A DNA stretch of 64,000 nucleotides from Streptomyces bauhiniae (GTDB lineage: Bacteria; Actinomycetota; Actinomycetes; Streptomycetales; Streptomycetaceae), in assembly GCF_004784475.1 (NCBI RefSeq), contig NZ_SRRT01000005.1, positions 124,001-188,000 of the forward strand. Direction: 5' to 3'. This document shows positions 17,157 through 25,986 of this stretch, one piece after another. How positions within the stretch are numbered: position 1 is the stretch's first letter; the number at the start of each line of letters is the position of its first letter. The notes under the pieces are model-generated. The model searched no databases. It was not told where the DNA came from and saw nothing but the letters and a program-made list of their open reading frames with translations. A program made the position numbers and the translations under genes.

Positions 17157-18151
17157 CGGCGGTGTTCCGCGCGGAGCGGATCTCGGCGGCCCAAGTCCTC
17201 TCCGGCACCCGTGACTTGGTACGGCCCGCGCTGCGGGAGGCGGTCGCCGGGCTGCATCCGTGGCTGGCCGAGATGGCCGCGTACTCCTTCGGCTGGCGCG
17301 AGGGCGCCGAGGCCGGCGGCAAGGGGGTGCGGCAGGCGCTGGCCGTGCTCGGGGCGCGGGCGGCCGGCGCGGACGCCGGGGCGGGGGTGCCGGGCGCGGT
17401 CGCGGTGGAGCTGGTGCACGCCTTCTCGCTGCTGCACGACGACATCATGGACGGCGACGCCAACCGGCGCGGCCGCCCCGCGCTGTGGAAGGCGTACGGC
17501 ACGGGTCCCGCCGTCCTCGCCGGGGACGCCCTGTTCGCGCTGGCCGTCGGCGTCCTGGCCGATGTGCCCGGCGGGGTGCGGCTGCTGTCGGGCGCGCTGG
17601 CGGACGTGATGCGGGGGCAGGCCGACGACCTGCTGTTCGCCTCGCGGCCGTGGACCGGCCCGGAGGCGGTGACGCCCGAGGAGTACCGGGTGATGGCGGA
17701 GGGCAAGACGGGTGCGCTGCTGGGCTGTTCGCTCGCACTCGGCGCGCTGCTGGGCGGGGCTCCGCGTCCGGTCGTCGCCGCGCTGGACCGGGCGGGACGG
17801 CACGCGGGGGTCGCCTTCCAGCTCGCGGACGACGTGCTGGGCATCTGGGGCCGCCCCGAGGTCACCGGCAAGCCGGTGGGCGGGGACCTGCGCGAGGGCA
17901 AGAGGACGTACCCGGTGCTGGCCGCGCTCGCCGCCCCCGAGGGCGCCCGGCTGCCCGGCCTGCTCCGTCGGCACCGTACGGCGGAGGCGGCGGCGCTGAT
18001 CGAGGCGGCGGGCGGCCGGGCCGCGGCCCTGGCGGAGGCCCGCGCGCACCTGGCCGCCGCCCGTACGCTGCTCGACAGGCTGCCGCTGGAGCCGGGCGCG
18101 GCGGCCGAGCTGGGGGCCCTGCTGGACGCGCTCACGGACCGCGAACGCTGA
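17153..18151 (+). CDS. Polyprenyl diphosphate synthase family protein
   Basis: 332 residues from GTG 17153, overlapping the TPR stop. The first aspartate-rich motif is intact (LLHDDIMD, D96, D97, D100). The second reads QLADDVLGIWG (D226, D227, G230), DDxxG rather than the canonical DDxxD, a variant I recall from a Streptomyces clade of family members. KGVRQ provides the usual basic residues. It should condense isopentenyl diphosphate with an allylic diphosphate; chain length cannot be assigned. No terpene synthase, phytoene synthase or encapsulin gene is nearby. Confidence 0.85.
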   Translation: MTAVFRAERISAAQVLSGTRDLVRPALREAVAGLHPWLAEMAAYSFGWREGAEAGGKGVRQALAVLGARAAGADAGAGVPGAVAVELVHAFSLLHDDIMDGDANRRGRPALWKAYGTGPAVLAGDALFALAVGVLADVPGGVRLLSGALADVMRGQADDLLFASRPWTGPEAVTPEEYRVMAEGKTGALLGCSLALGALLGGAPRPVVAALDRAGRHAGVAFQLADDVLGIWGRPEVTGKPVGGDLREGKRTYPVLAALAAPEGARLPGLLRRHRTAEAAALIEAAGGRAAALAEARAHLAAARTLLDRLPLEPGAAAELGALLDALTDRER

Positions 18152-18181
18152 GACGGCCGGTACGGGCGGCAGCCAAACATC

Positions 18182-18201
18182 GCCTATCGGGCCATATAGG
18201 C
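18182..18201. promoter_or_regulatory. Inverted repeat GCCTAT-N8-ATAGGC with possible -10
   Basis: Arms at 18182-18187 and 18196-18201, with TATAGG at 18195-18200 as a possible -10 element, 65 bases upstream of the next gene. It may be the promoter/operator of the hypothetical gene at 18267. No matching -35 is clear. Confidence 0.4.
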
Positions 18202-18266
18202 TGCCCTCGGCGCCCGGCCGGCCGGGTGGCCGCACCATCGAGCCCCCGTACGCAGGAGAGCCATCC

Positions 18267-19301
18267 GTGACCCTGGCCATCGACCCCTCCGAGACGACCG
18301 CCGCCGCACCGGCGCCCCTGTCCGACCTCGTGGCGCGCGACGCCCGCGAGTTCGGGGTGTACGCGCGCACCGGCGGCTGGGCCTTCGCGCTGATGGTGGC
18401 GCGCAGCGTGCGGCCGGGCGGACAGGCGGCCGGGGAGACCCCGAAGGTGTCCGCGAAGGAGTTCGCGGAGCTGGCGGAGTGCTCCCCGGAGCGGGTCATG
18501 CGCTACTACCGGGCGTGGGACCGGGCCGCCGACGACGGCCTGGTCCCGCAGTTCGAGACGCTTCAGCCGGGCCAGGACGTCCAACTCCCGGACTCCGACG
18601 TCTGGTTGAGCTACTACTCGTCCCGCAGCAGCGCCACCTCCGAGCGCGGTACGGCCATCGCGGAGGCCGCCGAGGCCGAGGGCATCCGGCCGACCAAGGC
18701 GCTGGAGGTGGCCGAGAACCCGACCGCGCTGCGCGCCGCCATCCTGGCCGACCCCTCCACCGCCCGCGCGGCCCGCTCCGCCCTGCTGGACCGGATCAAG
18801 GAGGACCCGGAGCTGCAGGCCGAGCTGGCGCGGGACGTGGTGCGCACCGACGACCTGAAGAAAGCCGTCGCCACCGAGAGCCGCGCCGCCGACAAGATCG
18901 GCTACGTCCGGCAGATCGCGGAGTCCGGGCAGATCAGGACCCCGGCCGGGCAGACCGTCGAGGCCCCCGCCGAGCTGCGCGAGGAGGCCGAGCGCCATCT
19001 GTCGCTGATCGACGAGCTGGAGGACGACGAGGACACCGGCGAGTGGGCGGTGGAGGCGTACGACACGCTGAAGACGCTGGTCGCCGACACCGTCGAGGCC
19101 GACCCCGAACTCCGGGTGCAGGAGCGGCGCACCAAGTTCTACGGCAGCCTGCAGAAGGCGACCCGCGCCTTCGAGGAGCTGACCTTCGACGACGCCCAGG
19201 ACTTCTACGAGGACGACATGGTCCGGCGCCTGGAGGAGCTGCAGCAGGCCATCGGCTCCTGCCTCACCGCGCTGCGCGGCGCCGTGGGGGACAAGCCCTA
19301 G
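18267..19301 (+). CDS. Conserved-type hypothetical protein, acidic, helix-rich with possible HTH
   Basis: 344 residues; I do not recognise a named family. An N-terminal segment (about 60-92, TPKVSAKEFAELAECSPERVMRYYRAWDRAADDGLVP) looks like a helix-turn-helix. The middle (about 145-215) is charged helix with regular DPSTARAARSALL / DPELQAELARDVV spacing, and residues 240-330 are strongly acidic. The codon pattern matches its neighbours. GGAG precedes the GTG at 18267. A large perfect palindrome follows the stop. It could be a DNA-binding or chromosome/plasmid-type protein; this is inference. Confidence 0.75.
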   Translation: MTLAIDPSETTAAAPAPLSDLVARDAREFGVYARTGGWAFALMVARSVRPGGQAAGETPKVSAKEFAELAECSPERVMRYYRAWDRAADDGLVPQFETLQPGQDVQLPDSDVWLSYYSSRSSATSERGTAIAEAAEAEGIRPTKALEVAENPTALRAAILADPSTARAARSALLDRIKEDPELQAELARDVVRTDDLKKAVATESRAADKIGYVRQIAESGQIRTPAGQTVEAPAELREEAERHLSLIDELEDDEDTGEWAVEAYDTLKTLVADTVEADPELRVQERRTKFYGSLQKATRAFEELTFDDAQDFYEDDMVRRLEELQQAIGSCLTALRGAVGDKP

Positions 19302-19310
19302 GGACGCACG

Positions 19311-19344
19311 GCGGGGGCATGAGTACCGGTACTCATGCCCCCGC
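19311..19344. terminator. 34-bp perfect palindrome after the hypothetical gene
   Basis: The 34 bases from 19311 to 19344 are a perfect palindrome centred on ACCGGT, starting GCGGGGGCATGAG and ending with its complement. It begins 9 bases after the stop at 19301 and ends 57 bases before ATG 19401. It can form a very stable hairpin and most likely acts as a terminator; its even symmetry also allows a cruciform or a dimeric-protein site. Confidence 0.6.
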
Positions 19345-19400
19345 GCACCGGGCGGCCGGACGATGGGGCGACCGACACCGTCCAGCCTCTGGAGCCCGCC

Positions 19401-20054
19401 ATGACCGCAGTCCACCCCGACCGGCCGACCGTCCGCCGCACGGTGCCGCCCGTCGTGTTCGCGGGCGTGGCCACCGTGGGTCTGGCCGTCTCCGCGTGGG
19501 GCGCGCGGGACCGTACGACGTGGCTCCTGGAGACCTTCTGGGTCATGATCGGCCTGCCCCTGGTGGTGCTGCTCTGGCGGCGCTTCCCGCTCACCGGGCT
19601 GCTGTGCGGTCTGCTCGCCGCGCACGCCCTGGTGCTGGCGGTCGGCGGCCACTACACCTACGCGCAGGTCCCGGCGGGCGACTGGGTGCGGGACACCCTG
19701 CACCTGAGCCGCAATCCGTACGACCGGTTCGGGCATCTGATGCAGGGCTTCGTCCCGGCGATCCTGGTACGGGAGCTGCTCTCCCGTACCTCACCGTTGC
19801 GCGGCAGCCGCTGGCTGGCCCCGCTGACGGTCTGCGCCTGCCTGGCCTTCAGCGCCTGCTTCGAGCTGCTGGAGTGGCTGGCCGCCGTGATCGGCGGGCA
19901 CGGAGCCGACGCGTTCCTCGCGACCCAGGGCGATGTGTGGGACACCCAGTGGGACATGTTCTGCGCGCTGATCGGCTCCGTGCTCTCCCTGCTCCTGCTC
20001 AGCCGGGCCCACGACCGCTCCCTGACGGCCCTCGCGGCCCGTACCGGGCGTTAG
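19401..20054 (+). CDS. DUF2238 (YjdF-like) integral membrane protein
   Basis: 217 residues from ATG 19401 with GGAG upstream. Five to six transmembrane helices (for example VVFAGVATVGLAV, FWVMIGLPLVVLLW, LTGLLCGLLAAHALVLAV, APLTVCACLAFSACFELLEWLAAV, FCALIGSVLSLLLL). The signature GHYTYA..P, RNPYDRFGHLMQGFVPA and DVWDTQWDM is that of DUF2238. Function unknown. The stop overlaps the stop of the convergent gene by TTAG. Confidence 0.85.
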   Translation: MTAVHPDRPTVRRTVPPVVFAGVATVGLAVSAWGARDRTTWLLETFWVMIGLPLVVLLWRRFPLTGLLCGLLAAHALVLAVGGHYTYAQVPAGDWVRDTLHLSRNPYDRFGHLMQGFVPAILVRELLSRTSPLRGSRWLAPLTVCACLAFSACFELLEWLAAVIGGHGADAFLATQGDVWDTQWDMFCALIGSVLSLLLLSRAHDRSLTALAARTGR

Positions 20055-20545
20055 CGGTCCTCGGGGTCGGTGTGCCGGAGGCGGGCCCATATCGGCAGGC
20101 CGTACCAACAGACCAGGTACCAGAAGACGACGGCGCCGACCAGCCACGGCACATAGCCGTCGTGGGTGGCCACCCTCAGGATCAGGAGCAGCGAGCAGGC
20201 CATGGTGGCCAGGAGCAGCACCAGGCCGATGAAGGTCAGCCGCCCTGCCAGCTTTACCGCCTGCGGTTTCACCCGGCGCCCGGAGACCAGGCGGTGCAAT
20301 GAGACGGGGCCGATGAGGGCGCCGGTCGCACAGGCCCCCAGGACCACGGTGATGATGTAGATGATCTGGTCGGCGCTGGAGAGCTGGGCGTACTTGGGCT
20401 GGAAGACCACCGTCAGCAGGAAGCCGAAGAGGATCTGTACGCCGGTCTGCGCGACACGTACCTCCTGGATCAGCTCGCCCCACTTGCGGTCGGCCCGCTC
20501 TTCCCTGGTCTCGTCCCGCCCCCTGCGCGGTGCCTCCTCGGTCAT
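20051..20545 (-). CDS. DUF6328 family membrane protein
   Basis: 164 residues from ATG 20545; an ATG three codons upstream is equally possible and neither has a clear Shine-Dalgarno. A charged N-terminus (RDETREERADRKWGELIQEVRVAQTGVQILFGFLLTVVF) is followed by four transmembrane helices. The ELIQE.RVAQTGVQILF block is typical of the actinobacterial DUF6328 family, whose role is unknown. It converges on the DUF2238 gene, their stop codons sharing TTAG at 20051-20054. Confidence 0.78.
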   Translation of the reverse strand: MTEEAPRRGRDETREERADRKWGELIQEVRVAQTGVQILFGFLLTVVFQPKYAQLSSADQIIYIITVVLGACATGALIGPVSLHRLVSGRRVKPQAVKLAGRLTFIGLVLLLATMACSLLLILRVATHDGYVPWLVGAVVFWYLVCWYGLPIWARLRHTDPEDR

Positions 20546-20610
20546 GCGGTGCAATTAACCGCGCAAACGTTCTTTCAAACCGCTCACTTGATCGGCCCTG
20601 TTGTGCTGGT

Positions 20611-21495
20611 TCACTCGAAGTAGTGGCCCTCGTCCAGATCGGCGAGGAGACCCGGCTCGCTGGGCCGCCAGCCGAGCCGTTCGCGGGTCGCGGCGCTGGA
20701 GGTCGGGTTGTCCACCCCGGCGAACCGGCCGAGGAACCCGAAGTGCTCCCCCGCCCGCTCCCTCGGCACGCTCACCACGGGCACATCCAGATGACGCCCG
20801 ATGACCTCCGCGATCTCCCGGAACGGCACCCCCTCGTCGGCGGCCGCGTGCCACCGGGTACCGGCCGGGGCCTGCTCCAGCACCAGCCGGAACAGCCGGG
20901 CGGCATCGAGCCGGTGCACACCGGGCCAGCGGTTGGCGCCGTCCCCCACGTGGGCGGCGACGCCCTTCTCGCGGGCGATGCGGATGAGGTGCGGTACGAA
21001 GCCCTTGTCGCCGCGCCCGTGCACGGAGGGCGCGAGCCGCACCACGGAACCGCGCACGCCCCGCTCGGCCAGCGCGACGGCGGCCTCCTCGGACGGGGTG
21101 CGGTGGGTGCCCGGCGTGGGGGCGTCGGTCTCGGTGACGAGGCGGCCCGCCGGGGCGATCGCGGTGCCGGAGGTGACCACGAGCGGCCGGTCGGAGCCCG
21201 CCAGGGCGGCGCCCATCGCCTCGACAGCCCGCAGGTCGGTGGCGCCGGCCGCGTCGAAGTCGGCGAAGTCGTGGACGAAGGCCAGGTGGATCACCCCGTC
21301 GGCGCCGTCCGCCGCGCGGGCCAGGCCCTCGGGGTCGTCCAGGGTGCCCCGGAACACCTCGGCGCCCGCCTCCTTCAGCGCGGCGGCCCCGTCGTCCGAG
21401 CGGGCGAGGCCGACGACCTCGTGCCCGGCGCCGATCAGTTCCGGCACCACGGCGGAGCCGATGAACCCGGTGGCCCCGGTGACGAAAACACGCAT
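20611..21495 (-). CDS. NAD(P)-dependent epimerase/dehydratase-like SDR
   Basis: 294 residues, extended SDR. The start ATG 21495 (AGGAG upstream) begins at the cofactor motif MRVFVTGATGFIGSAVVPELI. The substrate half (about 170-290) contains VHRLDAARLFRLVLEQAPAG and WRPSEPGLLADLDEGHYFE. The YxxxK catalytic motif is not evident at the usual place, so it belongs to the atypical SDR group that binds NADPH and reduces or only senses small molecules. It is divergent from the LysR gene, its likely regulator. Confidence 0.85.
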   Translation of the reverse strand: MRVFVTGATGFIGSAVVPELIGAGHEVVGLARSDDGAAALKEAGAEVFRGTLDDPEGLARAADGADGVIHLAFVHDFADFDAAGATDLRAVEAMGAALAGSDRPLVVTSGTAIAPAGRLVTETDAPTPGTHRTPSEEAAVALAERGVRGSVVRLAPSVHGRGDKGFVPHLIRIAREKGVAAHVGDGANRWPGVHRLDAARLFRLVLEQAPAGTRWHAAADEGVPFREIAEVIGRHLDVPVVSVPRERAGEHFGFLGRFAGVDNPTSSAATRERLGWRPSEPGLLADLDEGHYFE

Positions 21496-21632
21496 GATGA
21501 AGCTCTCCTCGGATGGTCGGTGGAAGTGCCTCCATCGTCGGCCGGGCGGAACCCGCGCGTCCAAGGCTTCTTCCGCATGGCGCAATACGCTCCGGGCATC
21601 ACCGCTGGTGTACAGGCCGTACGCTGGAGGGC

Positions 21633-22517
21633 ATGTCCGACTTCGCGGATCTCGATCTCCGGCTGGTCCGGTACTTCACGGTCGTCGCCGAGCACCGGCA
21701 CTTCGGCCGCGCGGCCACCGCCCTGCACATCACCCAGCCCTCGCTCAGCCGTCAGGTACGGCGGCTGGAGCGGGAGCTGGGCGTGGAACTGCTGGACCGC
21801 ACCCCGCAGGGCACCCGGCTCACCGAGGCGGGCAAGGTCTTCCTGCCCCGCGCCAGGGCGCTGCTGCGGGCCGCGCACCAGGCGGCGACGGAGGCGCGGG
21901 CGGCCGCCGAGCCCAGCCGGATCACCGTCGGCTACACGACGGGCGTACTGGTCACCCCGGCCGTGCGGGAGATGCGGCGCAAGTTCCCGGACGCGGACGT
22001 GCGGGCCACGCACCTGCGCTGGCACGAGGCGCGGGAGGCGCTGCTCGGCCACCGGGTGGACGCCCTGGTGGCCCGGCTGCCGTTCGCCACCGACGGGCTG
22101 CGGGTGAGCGTGCTCTACGACGAGCCGCGCGTGGTGGTGGTCCCGCTGGACCACCGGCTGGCGGGCAAGGAGTCGGTCACGCTGGACGACATCGCGGACG
22201 AGCCCCTCCCCCGCGTCCCGGACCCGCTGTGGGACGCGTTCTGGCGGATCGACCCGCGCCCGGACGGACGGCCCGCGCCGGACGGGCCGTTCATCGGGGA
22301 CATCGAGGACAAGTTCGAACTGGTCGCGTCCGGCCAGGCGTTGGCGATCGCGGCGGCCGCGCCGGGGATGCCGGCGCGGCCCGATCTGACCGCGATCCCG
22401 CTGCACGGCGTGGAGCCGTGCCATGTCGCGCTGGCCACCCGCGCGGGCGACAACGGCCGCCTGCTCGCCGCGTTCCGCCGCTGCGCGGAGTCGCTGCTGA
22501 CGGGGCCCGAGGGGTGA
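21633..22517 (+). CDS. LysR family transcriptional regulator
   Basis: 294 residues from ATG 21633 with GGAGGG upstream. N-terminal winged helix (LRLVRYFTVVAEHRHFGRAATALHITQPSLSRQVRRLERELGVELLDRT) and a type-2 periplasmic-binding-like effector domain (about 95-290). It is divergent from the SDR gene with a 137-base shared region containing GATGG-N15-CCATC at 21512-21536, a candidate LysR site. LysR proteins usually activate the divergent gene in response to a ligand; the ligand is unknown. Confidence 0.9.
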   Translation: MSDFADLDLRLVRYFTVVAEHRHFGRAATALHITQPSLSRQVRRLERELGVELLDRTPQGTRLTEAGKVFLPRARALLRAAHQAATEARAAAEPSRITVGYTTGVLVTPAVREMRRKFPDADVRATHLRWHEAREALLGHRVDALVARLPFATDGLRVSVLYDEPRVVVVPLDHRLAGKESVTLDDIADEPLPRVPDPLWDAFWRIDPRPDGRPAPDGPFIGDIEDKFELVASGQALAIAAAAPGMPARPDLTAIPLHGVEPCHVALATRAGDNGRLLAAFRRCAESLLTGPEG

Positions 22518-22518
22518 G

Positions 22519-23085
22519 TCAGGGCGTCAACTGGGCCTGGACGAGCGGCCCGTAGCGGTCGGCGACCTCGTCCGGGCCGCTCTCGCGCAGGTGGGGGCCG
22601 CGGGCGATGCCGTACATGACGCCGACGCCGATCAGCGCGGCGACGGCCAGTTCGGCGCGCAGGCCCGCGTCGGGGCCGGTGAGCCGGGCGGCGAGGCGGT
22701 CGGTGACCTGGGCGCGGAAGTTGGCGCGCAGGATGTCTCCGTGGTCGCCGTGCAGCGGGGCGAAGGCGATGCGCAGCAGCGGGTCGGCGCCGCGGTCGCG
22801 CTGGCTGGCCAGGACGTGCCGGACCATGTGCCGTCCGAGGCCGTTCAGGGGTGCGTCGAGGAGGGCGTCGGCGTCGGTGTCGAAGGACATGACGCGGGCG
22901 AACAGGGCGTCCTTGTTGCCGAAGTACTTCACCACCAGCGGCGCGCTGACCCCGGCCCGCTCCGCGACGGCCTTGAGGGTGATGTCGGCGTGCGCGTGCC
23001 GGGCCAGGAGGTGCCGGGCGGCCTTGAGGATGGCCGCCTTGGTCGCCTCGGCGTCCCGGCGCGCGGGGGCGGGTGCGGTGGTCAC
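22519..23085 (-). CDS. TetR family regulator of the MFS gene
   Basis: 188 residues from GTG 23085, which overlaps the MFS stop (GTGA). N-terminal HTH: ATKAAILKAARHLLARHAHADITLKAVAERAGVSAPLVVKYFGNKDALFARV, followed by an effector domain with TetR_C-like helices. Co-transcription with the exporter and a pair of palindromic operators upstream of the exporter argue for feedback repression of drug efflux. The longer frame reaching 24255 is a shadow of the MFS gene. Confidence 0.9.
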   Translation of the reverse strand: MTTAPAPARRDAEATKAAILKAARHLLARHAHADITLKAVAERAGVSAPLVVKYFGNKDALFARVMSFDTDADALLDAPLNGLGRHMVRHVLASQRDRGADPLLRIAFAPLHGDHGDILRANFRAQVTDRLAARLTGPDAGLRAELAVAALIGVGVMYGIARGPHLRESGPDEVADRYGPLVQAQLTP

Positions 23086-24569
23086 GCCTCCTCCAGGGCG
23101 CGGGCCCCCTGGGCGGTGCCCTCGGCGCGGGGGGTGCCGTCGGGGGTGTTGTCGCCGGGGATGGTGAGCGCGGCAGCGCAGGCGGCGAGCGCGACGGCGC
23201 CGGCCATGCCGAAGGCGAGCAGATACCCGTGCAGGGTGGGCACCGGCAGTCCGCCGACGAGGCTGGTGTGGTGGACCAGTACGGCGGCGACTGCGGCGCT
23301 GGAGACGGCCTGGCCGATGGTCCGCATCAGGACGTTGACGCCGTTGGCGGACGCGGTCTGGGCGGCCGGTACGGCGCGCAGGATCAGGGTGGGCAGCGCG
23401 GAGTAGGCGAGGGTGGTGCCGGTGGCCACCACGGTCGCCCCGAGGATGATCATCCACAGGTCGCGGCTGTCGGCGATGCGCAGCGCGTAGCCGCAGGCGA
23501 TGACGGCGGCGCCGAGCGCGAGGGTGATCCTGGGCCCGCGCCGGGCGGAGATCCGGGCGGACAGCGGTGAGAAGAGCAGCATGGTGACGCCGCCGGGCAG
23601 CAGGCACAGGCCGGTGGCGACGATGGACAGCCCGAGCCCGTAGCCGCTGGCCTTGGGCGCCTGGACGAGCTGGGCGGTGACGAGCGAGTTGGCGTAGAAC
23701 GCGAAGCCGGTGAGCAGGGCCGCCACATGGGACAGGCCCACCCTCGGCCGGGTCACCAGCCGCAGGTCGACCAGCGGCCGGGCGGTGCGGAGCTGCTGGC
23801 GCCACCACAGGGCGAGCACCACGGCGAAGGCGGCGAACAGCCCGAGGACGGCGGGGCTGGTCCAGCCCCACTGGCCGCCCTGGGAGACGGCGAGCAGCAG
23901 GGAGACCAGCGCGACGGCCAGGCCCAGCGCGCCGACCACGTCGAACCGGCCGGGCTCGCGCACCGGCGACTCCCGGACCGCCCACCAGGTGGCCGCGACC
24001 CCGAGCGCGCCGAGGGCGCTGGTCAGCCAGAACATGGTGTGCCAGTCGGCGTACTGCACGACGAGCGCGGCCAGCGGCAGGCCGAGGGCGGCGCCGATGC
24101 CGACGGTGGAGCTCATCAGCGCGACCGCCGACCCCCGCCGCTGGGGCGGGAGTTCGTCGCGCAGGATGCTTATGGACAGCGGGACGACGGAGGCGGCGGC
24201 GCCCTGGAGGGCGCGGGCGATGATGAGCACGGTGATGTCCGAGGACAGCGCGCACAGCACCGAGCCGACGGTCATCAGGGCGAGCGCGGAGGTCAGCACC
24301 CGGCGCTTGCCGTACATGTCACCGGCGCGGCCCAGGACCGGGGTGAGCACGGCGCCGGAGAGCAGGGTGGCGGTGACCATCCAGGAGACGGCGGCCGGTG
24401 ACGACCCGGTGAGCCGGGGCAGGTCCGGCAGAAGCGGGACGACCACGGTCTGCATGACGGCCATGAGGATGCCGCCCGACGCCAGCACGGGGATGGTGAG
24501 GCGCTCCCGCAGCCGGGGCGGCGCCGCGAGGGTGCCGGACGGCTCGGGTATGGGGGCGGAGGGGTCCAT
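23082..24569 (-). CDS. MFS drug-efflux transporter, DHA2-like with about 14 membrane segments
   Basis: 495 residues. Motif A-like GRAGDMYGKRRVL follows the second helix and ARALQGAAAS..PLSISILRDELPP covers helices 4-5, both typical of the EmrB/QacA group. Hydrophobic segments number about 14. It should export a toxic compound by proton antiport. ATG 24569 is the first codon of a two-gene operon with the TetR gene. Two inverted repeats at 24601-24641 are placed at the promoter. Confidence 0.9.
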   Translation of the reverse strand: MDPSAPIPEPSGTLAAPPRLRERLTIPVLASGGILMAVMQTVVVPLLPDLPRLTGSSPAAVSWMVTATLLSGAVLTPVLGRAGDMYGKRRVLTSALALMTVGSVLCALSSDITVLIIARALQGAAASVVPLSISILRDELPPQRRGSAVALMSSTVGIGAALGLPLAALVVQYADWHTMFWLTSALGALGVAATWWAVRESPVREPGRFDVVGALGLAVALVSLLLAVSQGGQWGWTSPAVLGLFAAFAVVLALWWRQQLRTARPLVDLRLVTRPRVGLSHVAALLTGFAFYANSLVTAQLVQAPKASGYGLGLSIVATGLCLLPGGVTMLLFSPLSARISARRGPRITLALGAAVIACGYALRIADSRDLWMIILGATVVATGTTLAYSALPTLILRAVPAAQTASANGVNVLMRTIGQAVSSAAVAAVLVHHTSLVGGLPVPTLHGYLLAFGMAGAVALAACAAALTIPGDNTPDGTPRAEGTAQGARALEEA

Positions 24570-24600
24570 CGACGCTCCTGCGGGTGAATGTGCGTGACTG

Positions 24601-24641
24601 GTGAATAGCCATTCACTCTATCCGGTGAATGACCATTCACC
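24601..24641. promoter_or_regulatory. Tandem TetR operators
   Basis: GTGAAT-N4-ATTCAC at 24601-24616 and GGTGAATG-AC-CATTCACC at 24624-24641 share the half-site GTGAAT, with centres 24 bases apart. They lie 32-72 bases upstream of the MFS start, where they would block the promoter. The second site has eight perfect base pairs. Confidence 0.75.
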
Positions 24642-24678
24642 AACCGGTACCCGTGCCCCTGAGCTGGGGCGCAAGGGG

Positions 24679-25890
24679 TCAGCGGGAGCGGTCGGGGGTG
24701 CGCGCGGCGTGCAGCGCGCGGGCGGCGCGGGGACCGAGCCAGCGCTTGAGCCGGCGCAGCGGTCCGAGCTGTCCGGCGGCCTTGTCGAGGCCGTAGTAGA
24801 GCTGGGGCGGTACGTAGGGCAGCAGCGGGGAGTGGCGCTGGCCGAGCAGGGCGAACATGCGGTGCGGGGGCAGCTCGATGTAGCGGGGCAGGCTCTCGTA
24901 CCAGCGGGCGCTGTAGCGGGCGGCGCTCTGCGCGGACAGCAGCTCGGAGCGGCGGCGCTTCTCGTAGGCGGCGAGGGCGTCGGGCAGGGCGGGGTGCTCG
25001 CCCAGGGCGGTGGCGAGGCACATGGCGTCCTCCAGGGCGAGGGTGGTGCCGGCGCCGATGGAGTAGTGGGTGGTGTGGGCGGCGTCGCCGAGCAGGACGA
25101 GGCCGTCGTGGTGCCAGGTGCGGTTGGTGAGGGTGCGGAAGTTCAGCCAGGGGACGCTGGTGCCGTCGTTGGCGCGGCCGATGAGGGGGTGGCCGTCGAG
25201 GAGGCCGGCGAAGAGGCGCTCCAGCAGGGCGAGCCCGTCGCCCTCGTCGGCGCTGTGCAGGCCGAGGCCGGTGAGGGTCTCGGGCGAGCACTCGATGACG
25301 CAGGTGCTGTGCCCGGTGTCGTAGGGGTAGCCGTAGGCCCAGATCCAGCCGTGCTCGGTCTCGACGAACGCGAAGGTGAAGGCGTCGAAGACCTTGGTGG
25401 TGCCGAGCCAGAGGAAGTGGTTGCGGCCGTGGGTGACCTGGGTGCCGAACTGTTCCGCGTACCGGGTGCGCAGGGCGCTGCCGATGCCGTCGGCGGCCAC
25501 CACCAGGTCGGCCCCGGCGGGAAGTTCGGTGATCTCGCTCTGGAACTCCAGCCGCACGCCCAGGTGTCGGGCGCGCTCGGCGAGCAGTTCGAGGAGGCGG
25601 TGGCGGCCGATGCCGGAGCCCTGATCGCCCCGCTGACGGGTACTCAAGTCCCGTACGTGGGCGACGCCTTCGTGCCAGTGCACGGAGTTCCGGGCGATGG
25701 CGTCCGCCGACTCGGGGTCGTGGGCGCGGAGCCGGGCCATCAGGCCCTGCCAGTAGGTGACGCCCCAGCCGTACGTGGAGCCCTCGGGGCCGCGTTCATG
25801 GACGGTGATGTCGTGGGACGGGTTCTGCCGCTTGAGCAGGATGGCGAGGTACAGGCCGGCAGGCCCGCCTCCGACGCAGACGACCTTCAC
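24679..25890 (-). CDS. FAD-dependent aromatic monooxygenase-like protein
   Basis: 403 residues from GTG 25890 (AGGGG 8 bases upstream). Class A flavoprotein hydroxylase: VVCVGGGPAGLYLAIL (FAD GxGxxG), ADLVVAADGIGS (the DG motif) and GLVLLGDAAHTTHYSIGAGTTLALEDA (GD motif). The N-terminal block with TVHERGPEGSTYGWGVTYW resembles the salicylyl-CoA 5-hydroxylase/VioD subgroup, which suggests an acyl-CoA or aromatic substrate. It is a single gene with no neighbouring pathway. Confidence 0.83.
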   Translation of the reverse strand: MKVVCVGGGPAGLYLAILLKRQNPSHDITVHERGPEGSTYGWGVTYWQGLMARLRAHDPESADAIARNSVHWHEGVAHVRDLSTRQRGDQGSGIGRHRLLELLAERARHLGVRLEFQSEITELPAGADLVVAADGIGSALRTRYAEQFGTQVTHGRNHFLWLGTTKVFDAFTFAFVETEHGWIWAYGYPYDTGHSTCVIECSPETLTGLGLHSADEGDGLALLERLFAGLLDGHPLIGRANDGTSVPWLNFRTLTNRTWHHDGLVLLGDAAHTTHYSIGAGTTLALEDAMCLATALGEHPALPDALAAYEKRRRSELLSAQSAARYSARWYESLPRYIELPPHRMFALLGQRHSPLLPYVPPQLYYGLDKAAGQLGPLRRLKRWLGPRAARALHAARTPDRSR

Positions 25891-25986
25891 GCACACACCC
25901 CTGGAAGTCACCGGACGTAGTCGATCGGCCTCGCAGGGTAGCAGCGTCGGCGTACGACCGGGCCCGGAAGCATCCGGCGGGGCCGG

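Noticed and set aside
17153..18151. Terpene or carotenoid biosynthetic cluster
   Set aside because: Only a polyprenyl synthase with a TPR partner is present; no cyclase, phytoene synthase or tailoring gene is adjacent.
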